The position numbers and the translations under genes were made by a program. A DNA stretch of 64,000 nucleotides from the NCBI RefSeq assembly GCF_001904635.1, contig NZ_MRCB01000003.1:59975-123974 (forward strand), in the 5' to 3' direction. Shown in pieces: positions 52,851 through 61,084 of the stretch. The first letter of the stretch is position 1; the number at the start of each line of letters is the position of its first letter. The notes under the pieces were generated by a model, which worked only from the letters and a program-made list of their open reading frames with translations, was not told the origin of the DNA and did not search any database. Origin of the DNA: Hydrococcus rivularis NIES-593 (GTDB lineage Bacteria > Cyanobacteriota > Cyanobacteriia > Cyanobacteriales > Microcystaceae).

Positions 52851-54092
52851 CTACAAATTATCAAGGTTTTGAGAAGATCCACACTGTTTGCAATATGGCA
52901 AATGTTTGTAAGTCAAATTATTGCAGTGTTGACATTCAATATATTGGTAATAACCGCAGTGCGGACAGTAGCTATCGTGGGGCCGAATTTTCTTAGCACA
53001 CTTGATACAGCGAGATTTTTGAACTCTACTAGCTGCCTGGGCTTTAGTATTAAAGACAATTTTTTGAAAAAACTTGATAATTCCAAAACCGATCGGTGGA
53101 ATCAGCAAGATATAAACATAACTGAGCAAGAAAAGTAAACTGCCAAAAAGAGCGCGAATAATATCAAAAATGAATCGAAATATCGCACCAATTTGAAGAA
53201 ATTCAAAGATTTTAAGAATCAGCGGGATAAAAAAGATGACCAGCAAATGCCAGCTCATTAGCGAGATGAGTCCATATCCTTTTCGCTGACCCAAGTTGTA
53301 AACCGACAAGGCGATGAGAATCAGCGGCACAAGAAAGAGGGACTGAAAAGCCAGTTGGATACTTGGATACCAAAATGATGCCTGCTGATAGCCCCCTTCG
53401 ACTTCCCTAAATTTCTCGCCATCCTTAAGAAAGGCTATAAAACCAACGCTTTCGGGTTTGGTAACCAGTTTATTTTTAAGATTAGATATTTCTTTTTTCA
53501 GTGTAGAAATTTGGCGGTTATTGCGCTCTAATTCCTGTTTGGCTTTTTCAGCAGCAATGAGATTAATCGATCGCTCGCGAGGTTGACCCGCAATTTTTTC
53601 TAAGAGCGTCGAGTCATATTGAGCGCGAATATTGCGATTATTTTGTTCGAGCGTACTGATTTCTGATTGTTTGCGATCGATGGTTTTTATGATTTGTTGA
53701 TTTTCAGAATTGTTAATTTTATCTTTGTAGTCGCCATACCTTAAACAGGTTTTAGAAACCCAACCTAAATGTTCTTCTTCAGCTTTTTGATAGGTTTGCT
53801 GAAAACTGAAGCGATCGCTCGTGTCGTATGAAAATGCCAGCCTGACAATCCGATAATCTTTATCGTTAGCAGCGTCTTTTCGATAATTTTCCCACTCGAA
53901 ATAACAAGGATAAGCCTGGGAAGGGCTAATATACCATTGGCTAATATCATCCAATCCTGCAAAAACATTAATAGCAATAAAAATATCAATTAAAATAATG
54001 ACAATTAAACTGACTTTATTAAGAGGTTCGTTGTTGATTGTCCTTGACTTACTAAAAAACTGGCTTAAAAGATGGCGGATTTGGGCAAGCAT
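52851..54092 (-). CDS. Membrane protein with coiled coil and C-terminal zinc ribbons
   Basis: The 413-aa protein has a membrane helix near 25-47 (VSLIVIILIDIFIAINVFAG), an extracytoplasmic part to about 110, and a coiled coil about 125-215 (EISTLEQNNRNI..., KQELERNNRQISTLKKEISN). Further membrane helices lie about 250-345. The C-terminal 50 residues form two zinc ribbons (CIKCAKK...CPHCGYY and CQHCNNL...CKQCGSS). The function is unknown. It lies upstream of purB in the same direction, with an 88-bp gap to purB's GTG. Confidence 0.7.
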   Translation of the reverse strand: MLAQIRHLLSQFFSKSRTINNEPLNKVSLIVIILIDIFIAINVFAGLDDISQWYISPSQAYPCYFEWENYRKDAANDKDYRIVRLAFSYDTSDRFSFQQTYQKAEEEHLGWVSKTCLRYGDYKDKINNSENQQIIKTIDRKQSEISTLEQNNRNIRAQYDSTLLEKIAGQPRERSINLIAAEKAKQELERNNRQISTLKKEISNLKNKLVTKPESVGFIAFLKDGEKFREVEGGYQQASFWYPSIQLAFQSLFLVPLILIALSVYNLGQRKGYGLISLMSWHLLVIFFIPLILKIFEFLQIGAIFRFIFDIIRALFGSLLFLLSYVYILLIPPIGFGIIKFFQKIVFNTKAQAASRVQKSRCIKCAKKIRPHDSYCPHCGYYQYIECQHCNNLTYKHLPYCKQCGSSQNLDNL

Positions 54093-54346
54093 ATTGTCTT
54101 TTTAATTCCTAATTTTTAGGGTAAATAGATCGGGGCGATCGCTTTTATTGACGATGGATGAAAAGAATGGGAACTCTGTCGCTAGTTAGCTTTCTGGCTG
54201 AGGGTTGTTGGCATTAGAAATTGGGTTTGCGATCGCCGTGCAACGAACGAGGGCAGATCCCAAAAATCTACCATAAGTTATACAATTCAAGATTTAAAAT
54301 GAGGTAGTTTATCTTAGAATCGCACGCCAATTAACCCGATTGTTCT

Positions 54347-54862
54347 ATGTCTTGCGCGATCTCTCAAAAACAGATTCGAGACGCAACTGAAGCCGACTTA
54401 CCCGCTATCGTCGAGATTTACAATGCCAGCATTCCCTCTCGCATAGCAACAGCAGATCTAGAACCTGTATCCGTTGAAAGTCGTAAGCGCTGGTTTGACG
54501 AACATTCTCCTACCAGCCGACCGCTCTGGGTGATGGAAAATGATAATAATACAATCATGGGATGGTTGAGTTTTCAATCTTTTTATGGTCGTCCTGCCTA
54601 TCATAAAACCGCAGAAGTCAGTCTCTACATTTCCGTGCCTCACCGCCGCCAAGGGATCGGAAAACAACTTCTGCAACAGGCAATCCAAAAAAGTCCCGAA
54701 CTAGGACTCGATACTCTGGTCGGTTTTATTTTTGCCCACAATCGACCGAGCTTGCAACTGTTCGCCAAATATCATTTTCAGCAGTGGGGATATTTGCCAA
54801 AAGTGGCCGAATTAGATGGGATAAAGCGAGGTTTGGTTATTGTTGGCAAGAAAGTTGGTTGA
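54347..54862 (+). CDS. GNAT N-acetyltransferase (phosphinothricin acetyltransferase-like)
   Basis: The 171-aa protein has IRDATEADLPAIVEIYNASI at the start and VSLYISVPHRRQGIGKQLLQ, the acetyl-CoA-binding motif A with RRQGIG. It continues with LVGFIFAHNRPSLQLFAKYH. This layout is that of the PAT/YncA group, which acetylates phosphinothricin-like or methionine-derivative amines. The natural substrate is unknown. Confidence 0.85.
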   Translation: MSCAISQKQIRDATEADLPAIVEIYNASIPSRIATADLEPVSVESRKRWFDEHSPTSRPLWVMENDNNTIMGWLSFQSFYGRPAYHKTAEVSLYISVPHRRQGIGKQLLQQAIQKSPELGLDTLVGFIFAHNRPSLQLFAKYHFQQWGYLPKVAELDGIKRGLVIVGKKVG

Positions 54863-54964
54863 GAGCCAATCTTTTTCATTAGATCTCAGTGAAGCTTCTT
54901 TTTTTGTTAGTAGTTAGTCGTTAATCGTTAAGAAAAATGGCCGCTAACTACCAACTACTAACTA

Positions 54965-55438
54965 TTAACCACTAACTCCTTGCACGACCAAAACCGAACA
55001 ACTGGCGTGGTGAATGACGTAATTGCTGACGCTTCCTAGAAACATTTCCGCTAAACCCCTCCTGCCGCGACGACCGAGAACGATTAAATCTGCGCCCCAA
55101 GTACTAGCCATCTCACAAATCCAGGGTCCCGCATCGCCAACCTTGTAATCCAATTCTGTCGGGACTTCCCGTTCGCTCGCTTTTTGAAAGCATTCCCTCA
55201 GCCACTGCTGGACTTGCTGGGTTTCTTCTTCTAGCCGTTGGTGGATAGCTTGAGCAAAATCAATCAGTTCTTCGCCATAGAGATTGGCATAAGGGGTCAT
55301 TGCCGGAGTTTCGATTGGCAAACAATGAAACACCATCAAAGCAGCACCGAACTCTTTAGCGATTTCTAGGGCGCTGTCAAAGACAATTTCACTTTGCGGC
55401 GAGCGATCGAGCGCTACTAAAATTTTTTGATATCCCAT
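54965..55438 (-). CDS. Universal stress protein family
   Basis: The 157-aa protein has the UspA fold: KILVALDRSPQSEIVFDSAL at the N-terminus, and GADLIVLGRRGRRGLAEMFL then GSVSNYVIHHASCSVLVVQG with the ATP-binding GxxG...GS motif. UspA members are induced by stress and often bind ATP. It is divergent from sat. Confidence 0.9.
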   Translation of the reverse strand: MGYQKILVALDRSPQSEIVFDSALEIAKEFGAALMVFHCLPIETPAMTPYANLYGEELIDFAQAIHQRLEEETQQVQQWLRECFQKASEREVPTELDYKVGDAGPWICEMASTWGADLIVLGRRGRRGLAEMFLGSVSNYVIHHASCSVLVVQGVSG

Positions 55439-55552
55439 AATTGGCGGGCAGCAATGGAGCGTTGCCAGTGAAAAAAAATCCCCATCGCCAGTACCCTATT
55501 AAATAGATATCAGACCTTGGTAGGATCGATCCCGACAGTTAGAAAAATTAAT

Positions 55553-56731
55553 ATGACTACACATACGGATGGAATTGCGCCTCATGGCGGTCAACTGATT
55601 AATCGCGTAGCCACTACTGCGGAACGCGAAGAATTTTTAGCTCAAGCCGAGTATTTGCCCCGCGTCCGACTCGACGAACGGGCGACTTCCGACCTGATCG
55701 CGATCGCCATCGGTGGATATAGTCCCCTTAAGGGTTTCATGGAACAGGAAGACTACGAGAAAGTCGTAGACGATATGCACATGGTCAACGGTCTTGCTTG
55801 GTCGATTCCCGTTACCCTGCCAGTAAGCGAGGAAGTCGCCGAACCTCTCAAAGAAGGCAACTGGGTGCGACTCGACGACTCCGACGGCAAGTTCATCGGC
55901 GTATTGGAACTAACGCAGAAATACCGCTACAATAAAGCCCACGAAGCGATTAACGTCTATCGCACTGACGACATCAACCATCCCGGCGTTCGCGTTCTCT
56001 ACGAACAGGGAGCGATTAATTTAGCTGGTCCCGTCTGGTTGCTTCAGCGCGATCCCCACCCACTCTTTCCCAAGTATCAAATCGATCCGGCCGAATCGCG
56101 AAAACTCTTCAAAGAGAAAGGCTGGCAAACAATTGTCGGCTTCCAAACTCGCAATCCCATCCACCGCGCCCACGAATATATCCAAAAATGCGCCCTAGAA
56201 GTTGTAGACGGACTCTTTCTCCATCCCCTCGTCGGTGCGACGAAAAGCGACGACATTCCCGCTGACGTGCGGATGCGCTGTTACGAAATTATGCTGGAGA
56301 AATATTTTCCGAAAGAGCGGGTGATTTTAGCTATCAATCCCTGTTCGATGCGCTATGCGGGTCCCAGAGAAGCCATTTTCCACGCTATCCTTCGCAAAAA
56401 CTATGGCTGCACCCACTTTATCGTCGGTCGCGACCATGCTGGCGTGGGTGATTATTACGGCACCTACGACGGACAAAAAATCTTCGACGAATTCGATCCC
56501 CAAGAATTGGGGATCGTGCCGATGAAGTTCGAGCACGCTTTCTATTGCACTCGCACCCAGCAAATGGCGACCAGCAAAACCAGTCCGAGTACGAAAGAAG
56601 AACGCATTCACCTTTCAGGAACCAAAGTCAGAGAAATGTTGCGGCGAGGCGAACTCCCTCCGCCCGAATTTTCTCGTCCGGAGGTGGCAGCCGAATTAGC
56701 CAAAGCAATGATGCAAGCCAACGGAAATTAA
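55553..56731 (+). CDS. sat: Sulfate adenylyltransferase (ATP sulfurylase)
   Basis: It makes adenosine 5'-phosphosulfate from ATP and sulfate, the first step of sulfate assimilation. The 392-aa single-domain enzyme starts at ATG 55553 ([17 protein letters not shown]). It has [12 protein letters not shown] (about 197-208, the ATP-binding QxRNPxHxxHE motif), [13 protein letters not shown] and GRDHAGVG (about 291). Kinase or other fused domains are absent. A longer frame from 55517 is unlikely. Confidence 0.96.
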   Translation: MTTHTDGIAPHGGQLINRVATTAEREEFLAQAEYLPRVRLDERATSDLIAIAIGGYSPLKGFMEQEDYEKVVDDMHMVNGLAWSIPVTLPVSEEVAEPLKEGNWVRLDDSDGKFIGVLELTQKYRYNKAHEAINVYRTDDINHPGVRVLYEQGAINLAGPVWLLQRDPHPLFPKYQIDPAESRKLFKEKGWQTIVGFQTRNPIHRAHEYIQKCALEVVDGLFLHPLVGATKSDDIPADVRMRCYEIMLEKYFPKERVILAINPCSMRYAGPREAIFHAILRKNYGCTHFIVGRDHAGVGDYYGTYDGQKIFDEFDPQELGIVPMKFEHAFYCTRTQQMATSKTSPSTKEERIHLSGTKVREMLRRGELPPPEFSRPEVAAELAKAMMQANGN

Positions 56732-56758
56732 TCGTTGTTAGCGCGTTTGCGTTAGAGT

Positions 56759-56799
56759 AGAGACGTGCCCGAGCGCGTCTCTATCGCATCCATTTTTTT
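56759..56799 (+). terminator. Hairpin and T-run after sat
   Basis: AGAGACG (56759-56765) and CGTCTCT (56776-56782) form a 7-bp stem around a 10-nt loop, followed after ten bases by TTTTTTT (56793-56799). It is a plausible terminator, or part of the GTAGAGACG repeat type common in cyanobacteria. Confidence 0.55.
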
Positions 56800-56904
56800 C
56801 TAAATGAGTCAGCTAAAACGTAGGGATGAGAGACGATTGAGCCTGCTAGTGTTTGTTCTCCCAAACTGGCTCCCCGCCTTCATCCTTACAGGGGAGGATT
56901 TCTA

Positions 56905-59181
56905 ATGGGATCGAATCGGCGGACTTTTTTGCAAAAGGCTGGGTTGGGGGTGCTGACCTTGGGAGTCAGTCATAGCCGACTGTCACTGGCAATAAACCGA
57001 TACCATCAAACTCTGGCAGCGCCAACGCCTCGCAAATTAGCCCTGTTGGTGGGGATTAACGAGTATCCCGACAGCACCAGTTTAAAAGGCTGCCTGACGG
57101 ATGTAGAACTACAGCAAGAATTGCTCGTTCATCGCTTTGGCTTTAAAGCGCAAGACATTCTAACCCTGACGGGGCAGCAAGCCAGGCGAGAAGCCATAGA
57201 AAGCGCTTTTCTCGAACATCTCATCGAACAGGCAACGCCAGGAGATGTGGTCATCTTTCACTTTAGCGGTTACGGCAGACAGGTAAAAGTTCCTGAGACG
57301 GTTGATGAATCTTATCGACTCGTCAATAGCTTGATGCCTAGCGATAGCATTCTGACTACCAAAGGCACGCCTGCAACTAACGATTTGCTCGAAGAAACGC
57401 TGCTTTTGCTGGGGCGATCGCTAGCCACCGATAAAGTCACTTTCGTTTTAGATACCAGCTATTGCAGTACGGGTCGCCTGCTTCAGGGAAACTTGCGGGT
57501 GCGTTCTTTCCCTACCCTGGCAGAAAACCCCAATCCAGAGGAATTGGCAACGCAAGAACAACTGCAACGCCGCTTGAATGCTACCTCGCCAACTTGGAAA
57601 TCTACTGGAACGAGCCGATCCGGTACGATCCTCTCAGCCGCCGGAAGGGAGAGAATGGCAACGGAAATCGCGATCGATGGGTTGAATGCGGGCTTATTTA
57701 CCCATACCCTGACCCAGTATCTCTGGCAAGTTGCCCCAGCCAGTAGAATTCTCGTTGCCATGACGAGAACTGCCGAGCAAATGGCAGTGGCGATCGGCAT
57801 GTGTCAGGAACCCCAGCAAATTAGCGGCGATAAGCAACCTTTGTTGACTTATTATTTAATGCCTGAAAATCCTATCGGTGCAGAAGGAGTCATCACTCGT
57901 TTAGAAGACGATCGCGCCGTCGAGATTCTACTGGCCGGACTTCCTGCTTACGTTCTCGCCCATTACGGACTTAATTCCTGTTTGACGGTCGTCCCATCGC
58001 CCGACTCGAAAGAAGTCGTAGTGCAAATCCGCTCGCGGGAGGGCTTGAAGGCAAAAGCGAAGCTGCTAGAAGCTCCAGACGAGCGACCTATGCCGCTAAA
58101 AGTAGGGCAGCTCCTCCAAGAATCGATTCGCATCCTGCCGCGCCATTTAAGTCTGACAGTGGCGCTCGATCCCAGTTTGGAGCGGATCGAACGAGTGGAT
58201 GCCACCAGTGCATTGGCGAGCGTTGCCGCGGTTGCTGGGGCGATCGCGGCGGGAGAACAAGCAGCAGATTGCGTGTTGAGTAAGGTTCGAGCCGCAGATT
58301 CTTCGGGCACGACCCTAGCCTCTACCCAAGACAATCCCAGCGCTGCCCTGGGATGGGAAGGGTATGGATTATTGTCTGCCGGAGGAGTTGCTTTGGCAAA
58401 CGCTAAAGGGTCGAGCAGCGAAGCGATCAAATCGGCGATCGCGCGATTGGAACCCCAATTCAAACAACTGCTGGCAGTCAAGTGGTGGCGGCTCACGGCA
58501 AACGAAGGCTCGTCGAACCTCGCAGTTAGCGCGACGCTGGAAATCGCGGGGAAACCCCCTCAAGCTTTCATTCGGCGCGATACTCGCAGGCAAGCGTTTG
58601 GGGCGGATAACTCGTCTTTACCAGCGAGTACTACCTCGGTAGGCGAAACTGCTGTCTTGCCGCGCCTGCCGATTGGCACTCAGATCCAGTATCGACTGGA
58701 AAATTTGAGCGATCGCCCAATTTATTTCCTGCTGCTGGGCATTGATTCTGGGGGAGGGGCAATTGCCCTACACGCTCCGCGACGGGAGCGAGAATCGCTC
58801 CCGACTGAGACGAGTTCTAAATTGAAGGAGCGATGCCTTATCCCAGGCGAGCAACTTGTCGTTCCCAATCCTACTGCCTCGGTTAACTGGCTCGTATCGG
58901 CTCCGACAGGATTGGCAGAAATGCATGTCGTTTGCGCCTATGCTCCCTTTGTCAAGACCGTCGAAGCGCTAGGCTCTAAAGAATATCTTAAAGGCGATCG
59001 CGAACAAATCTTCAACGTACCCAATCCACTCGAAGTCGCTCTAGCATTGCTACAAGACTTGCATGACGCTAGTGCCGTCAAAAGCGAAATTATTGGCTCT
59101 CTAACCGATGTCTATGCTTTGGATACCAAGGCTTGGGCTACGTTAAGCTTTGTTTATCAAGTCGTCTCGTCACGTCAGTAG
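56905..59181 (+). CDS. Caspase-like (orthocaspase) protein with Tyr/Ser active-site substitutions
   Basis: The 758-aa protein has a Tat-type signal (NRRTFLQKAG, residues 4-13), then a p20 caspase domain (about 42-320) with LALLVGINEYP and LKGCLTDVELQQELL. In catalytic orthocaspases the His lies in YSGHG and the Cys in DxCxSG. Here they are SGYG (Y123) and D183-T-S185-Y-C187, so His to Tyr and Cys to Ser. C187 two residues later does not fit the usual spacing. The long C-terminal region (350-758) is unrecognised. It is predicted exported and proteolytically inactive or altered. Confidence 0.88.
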   Translation: MGSNRRTFLQKAGLGVLTLGVSHSRLSLAINRYHQTLAAPTPRKLALLVGINEYPDSTSLKGCLTDVELQQELLVHRFGFKAQDILTLTGQQARREAIESAFLEHLIEQATPGDVVIFHFSGYGRQVKVPETVDESYRLVNSLMPSDSILTTKGTPATNDLLEETLLLLGRSLATDKVTFVLDTSYCSTGRLLQGNLRVRSFPTLAENPNPEELATQEQLQRRLNATSPTWKSTGTSRSGTILSAAGRERMATEIAIDGLNAGLFTHTLTQYLWQVAPASRILVAMTRTAEQMAVAIGMCQEPQQISGDKQPLLTYYLMPENPIGAEGVITRLEDDRAVEILLAGLPAYVLAHYGLNSCLTVVPSPDSKEVVVQIRSREGLKAKAKLLEAPDERPMPLKVGQLLQESIRILPRHLSLTVALDPSLERIERVDATSALASVAAVAGAIAAGEQAADCVLSKVRAADSSGTTLASTQDNPSAALGWEGYGLLSAGGVALANAKGSSSEAIKSAIARLEPQFKQLLAVKWWRLTANEGSSNLAVSATLEIAGKPPQAFIRRDTRRQAFGADNSSLPASTTSVGETAVLPRLPIGTQIQYRLENLSDRPIYFLLLGIDSGGGAIALHAPRRERESLPTETSSKLKERCLIPGEQLVVPNPTASVNWLVSAPTGLAEMHVVCAYAPFVKTVEALGSKEYLKGDREQIFNVPNPLEVALALLQDLHDASAVKSEIIGSLTDVYALDTKAWATLSFVYQVVSSRQ

Positions 59182-59346
59182 TATATTTAACTAGAAAGTA
59201 AAGTTAGGAACGGATAACTGAATTGGGAGTTGACATTCCCCCGAAACGTCTCTACGAACTCCGAACTCACGTTAAAGTAGAATCGGAACGTTGCCAGTCG
59301 ATCGCACCTGAGTGCCAGATCTTTCCACACAACTCAATCGAGCAAT

Positions 59347-60984
59347 ATGAACACTCTCCCTCAGCCAACTAGACGTCGGCTCAAAAAAATTCCCCAAATT
59401 CCCAGCGTCTGGGAAGGAGATCGCCGTTCGCTATCGAGTTTCAGAGCGCATCTAGAGTCAGATACGGAAGGCAATGGAGAATGTATTATCTGGGTAGACG
59501 GCTCGGAAGGCTTCGTCAGGGCGATGGACGTAGTTTCTCCAGAAATGGGGCCCGAAGCCGTCGTGCGCACGTTACTCAGAGCGATCGAAACCCCTCACAG
59601 TCCGGCGAAACCTGCTCGACCGCAGAAAATCGTCGTCCGCAATCGAGAAATTCAATTCTTTTTGCGGGGAGCGTTGCAGAATTTAGATATCGCGATCGAC
59701 TACGTTCCAGAATTACCCCTGATCGACGAGCTATTTCGCAGCTTCGAGGATCTCAGCGGGACAAGACCGCCTGCCATTCCGCCCCTCTACGATACCGCTC
59801 TCAAAGACCTTGCCCGCGAGCTATGGCAAGCAGCCCCTTGGGAAGTCCTCGCCGATCGCGATGTTGTGGCGATCGAACTCAATCGCTGGGATGTTGAGAC
59901 AATCTATGCCTGCGTGATGGGAATGTTGGGCAAAGAATACGGCGTTATCCTCTATCGCTCTCTCGACTCGCTCAAGCGATTTCGGCTGGCTGCCCTAGAA
60001 GAAAAGTCGGTCGAGCAACTCGAAAAAGCCTTTTTAGCTCAAGATTGCTGGTTTCTCAATTACGAACCCGTCCGCGATGTCGAATGGGAGGAGGAAGAGT
60101 TCGACCTCGCCGATTTACCCCCTTCCCAGATTCGCTCCCTCTTTGGCAGCGTGCATCCCTATGAAGGCATCAGACCTTATTTGGACGAAGAAGAAGCTAA
60201 AGCCGTCTATGTATCGCTTCAGGCTCTTCTGCGCTTCTTTCGCGCCAGCAAGCGGGGATTAGACCGAGAGCCTATCGATAAAATTAGCAAGCGCTATCGG
60301 ATTTCTACCTCTCCAGCACCCGACGCTTGTGAAACTATCCCCGTGACGGTTTCTACCTTACCAGAGTTATCTGCCGAGCTACTCGACATTATGGAAACCA
60401 TAGAGGCAGAAGAGGACGAGAAGGAATCGCAATTGAGTTTGCCCTTGCGCGACGATTTAGTTCCCGATAATGCTTTTTTGAGCGTGGGAATGGTGCCTTG
60501 GGAATTAGTCGAAACGCTTCGCCATCATCCAAAAATTTACTATCAAAACCAAGGGGCTTCCCCCAAAGGCGAGGGAATGCCCGTTGTCTTGATTCAAACC
60601 TCTCGTCCTAAAGCCAAAGCTTTGATTGAAACGCTCAAAAAGGATGGAGGACTCAAGGCAATTTGTTTTAATCCAGGAGAAGATCCGTTGACGGGAGTCA
60701 ACTACGATCTGGGGATTTTTCAAACCTTCAATGAAAATTTCTACATCTTTGGCGAGTTTGTCAGCGACGATCCCGAACACGTTCAAGCTCGCAAAAAGTG
60801 GGATCGGCGCTGTCATAAAACCGAGGGATATTGCGGTTTGATCGTCGCTATGGGAGTGACGGGAACCTCTCGCGGCAATCCTCAACTCCCGGATATGATG
60901 GCGCTTTTTGAGACTAAGGCACTCGATGCTAAAGAATTAGCTATGGGAGTGCTTCAATTGATGCCTGAGTTTGAAGAGCTTTGA
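59347..60984 (+). CDS. Cyanobacterial hypothetical protein (DUF6930-like)
   Basis: This 545-aa cytosolic protein starts MNTLPQPTRRRLKKIPQIPS. It has an acidic N-terminal domain (CIIWVDGSEGFVRAMDVVSP), a central helical region, and a C-terminal segment with GMPVVLIQTSRPKAKALIET, PLTGVNYDLGIF and ARKKWDRRCHKTEGYCGLIV. I place it with the DUF6930 family from memory only. No enzyme motif is seen. It follows the caspase-like gene on the same strand, 165 bp away. Confidence 0.65.
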   Translation: MNTLPQPTRRRLKKIPQIPSVWEGDRRSLSSFRAHLESDTEGNGECIIWVDGSEGFVRAMDVVSPEMGPEAVVRTLLRAIETPHSPAKPARPQKIVVRNREIQFFLRGALQNLDIAIDYVPELPLIDELFRSFEDLSGTRPPAIPPLYDTALKDLARELWQAAPWEVLADRDVVAIELNRWDVETIYACVMGMLGKEYGVILYRSLDSLKRFRLAALEEKSVEQLEKAFLAQDCWFLNYEPVRDVEWEEEEFDLADLPPSQIRSLFGSVHPYEGIRPYLDEEEAKAVYVSLQALLRFFRASKRGLDREPIDKISKRYRISTSPAPDACETIPVTVSTLPELSAELLDIMETIEAEEDEKESQLSLPLRDDLVPDNAFLSVGMVPWELVETLRHHPKIYYQNQGASPKGEGMPVVLIQTSRPKAKALIETLKKDGGLKAICFNPGEDPLTGVNYDLGIFQTFNENFYIFGEFVSDDPEHVQARKKWDRRCHKTEGYCGLIVAMGVTGTSRGNPQLPDMMALFETKALDAKELAMGVLQLMPEFEEL

Positions 60985-61054
60985 TCTGATGCTGGATGTC
61001 AAAATCAACGCGATCGCGCCGATCCCATCTGGCACATCGAGCATCTTTTAGCTG

Positions 61055-61077
61055 AAAAAGGTGGGCATTACCCACCT
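61055..61077 (-). terminator. Rho-independent terminator of ppsA
   Basis: AGGTGGG (61059-61065) pairs with CCCACCT (61071-61077). Read on the minus strand, the T-run is the complement of AAAAA at 61055-61059. It lies just past the ppsA stop at 61085. Confidence 0.8.
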
Positions 61078-61084
61078 CAATCGC

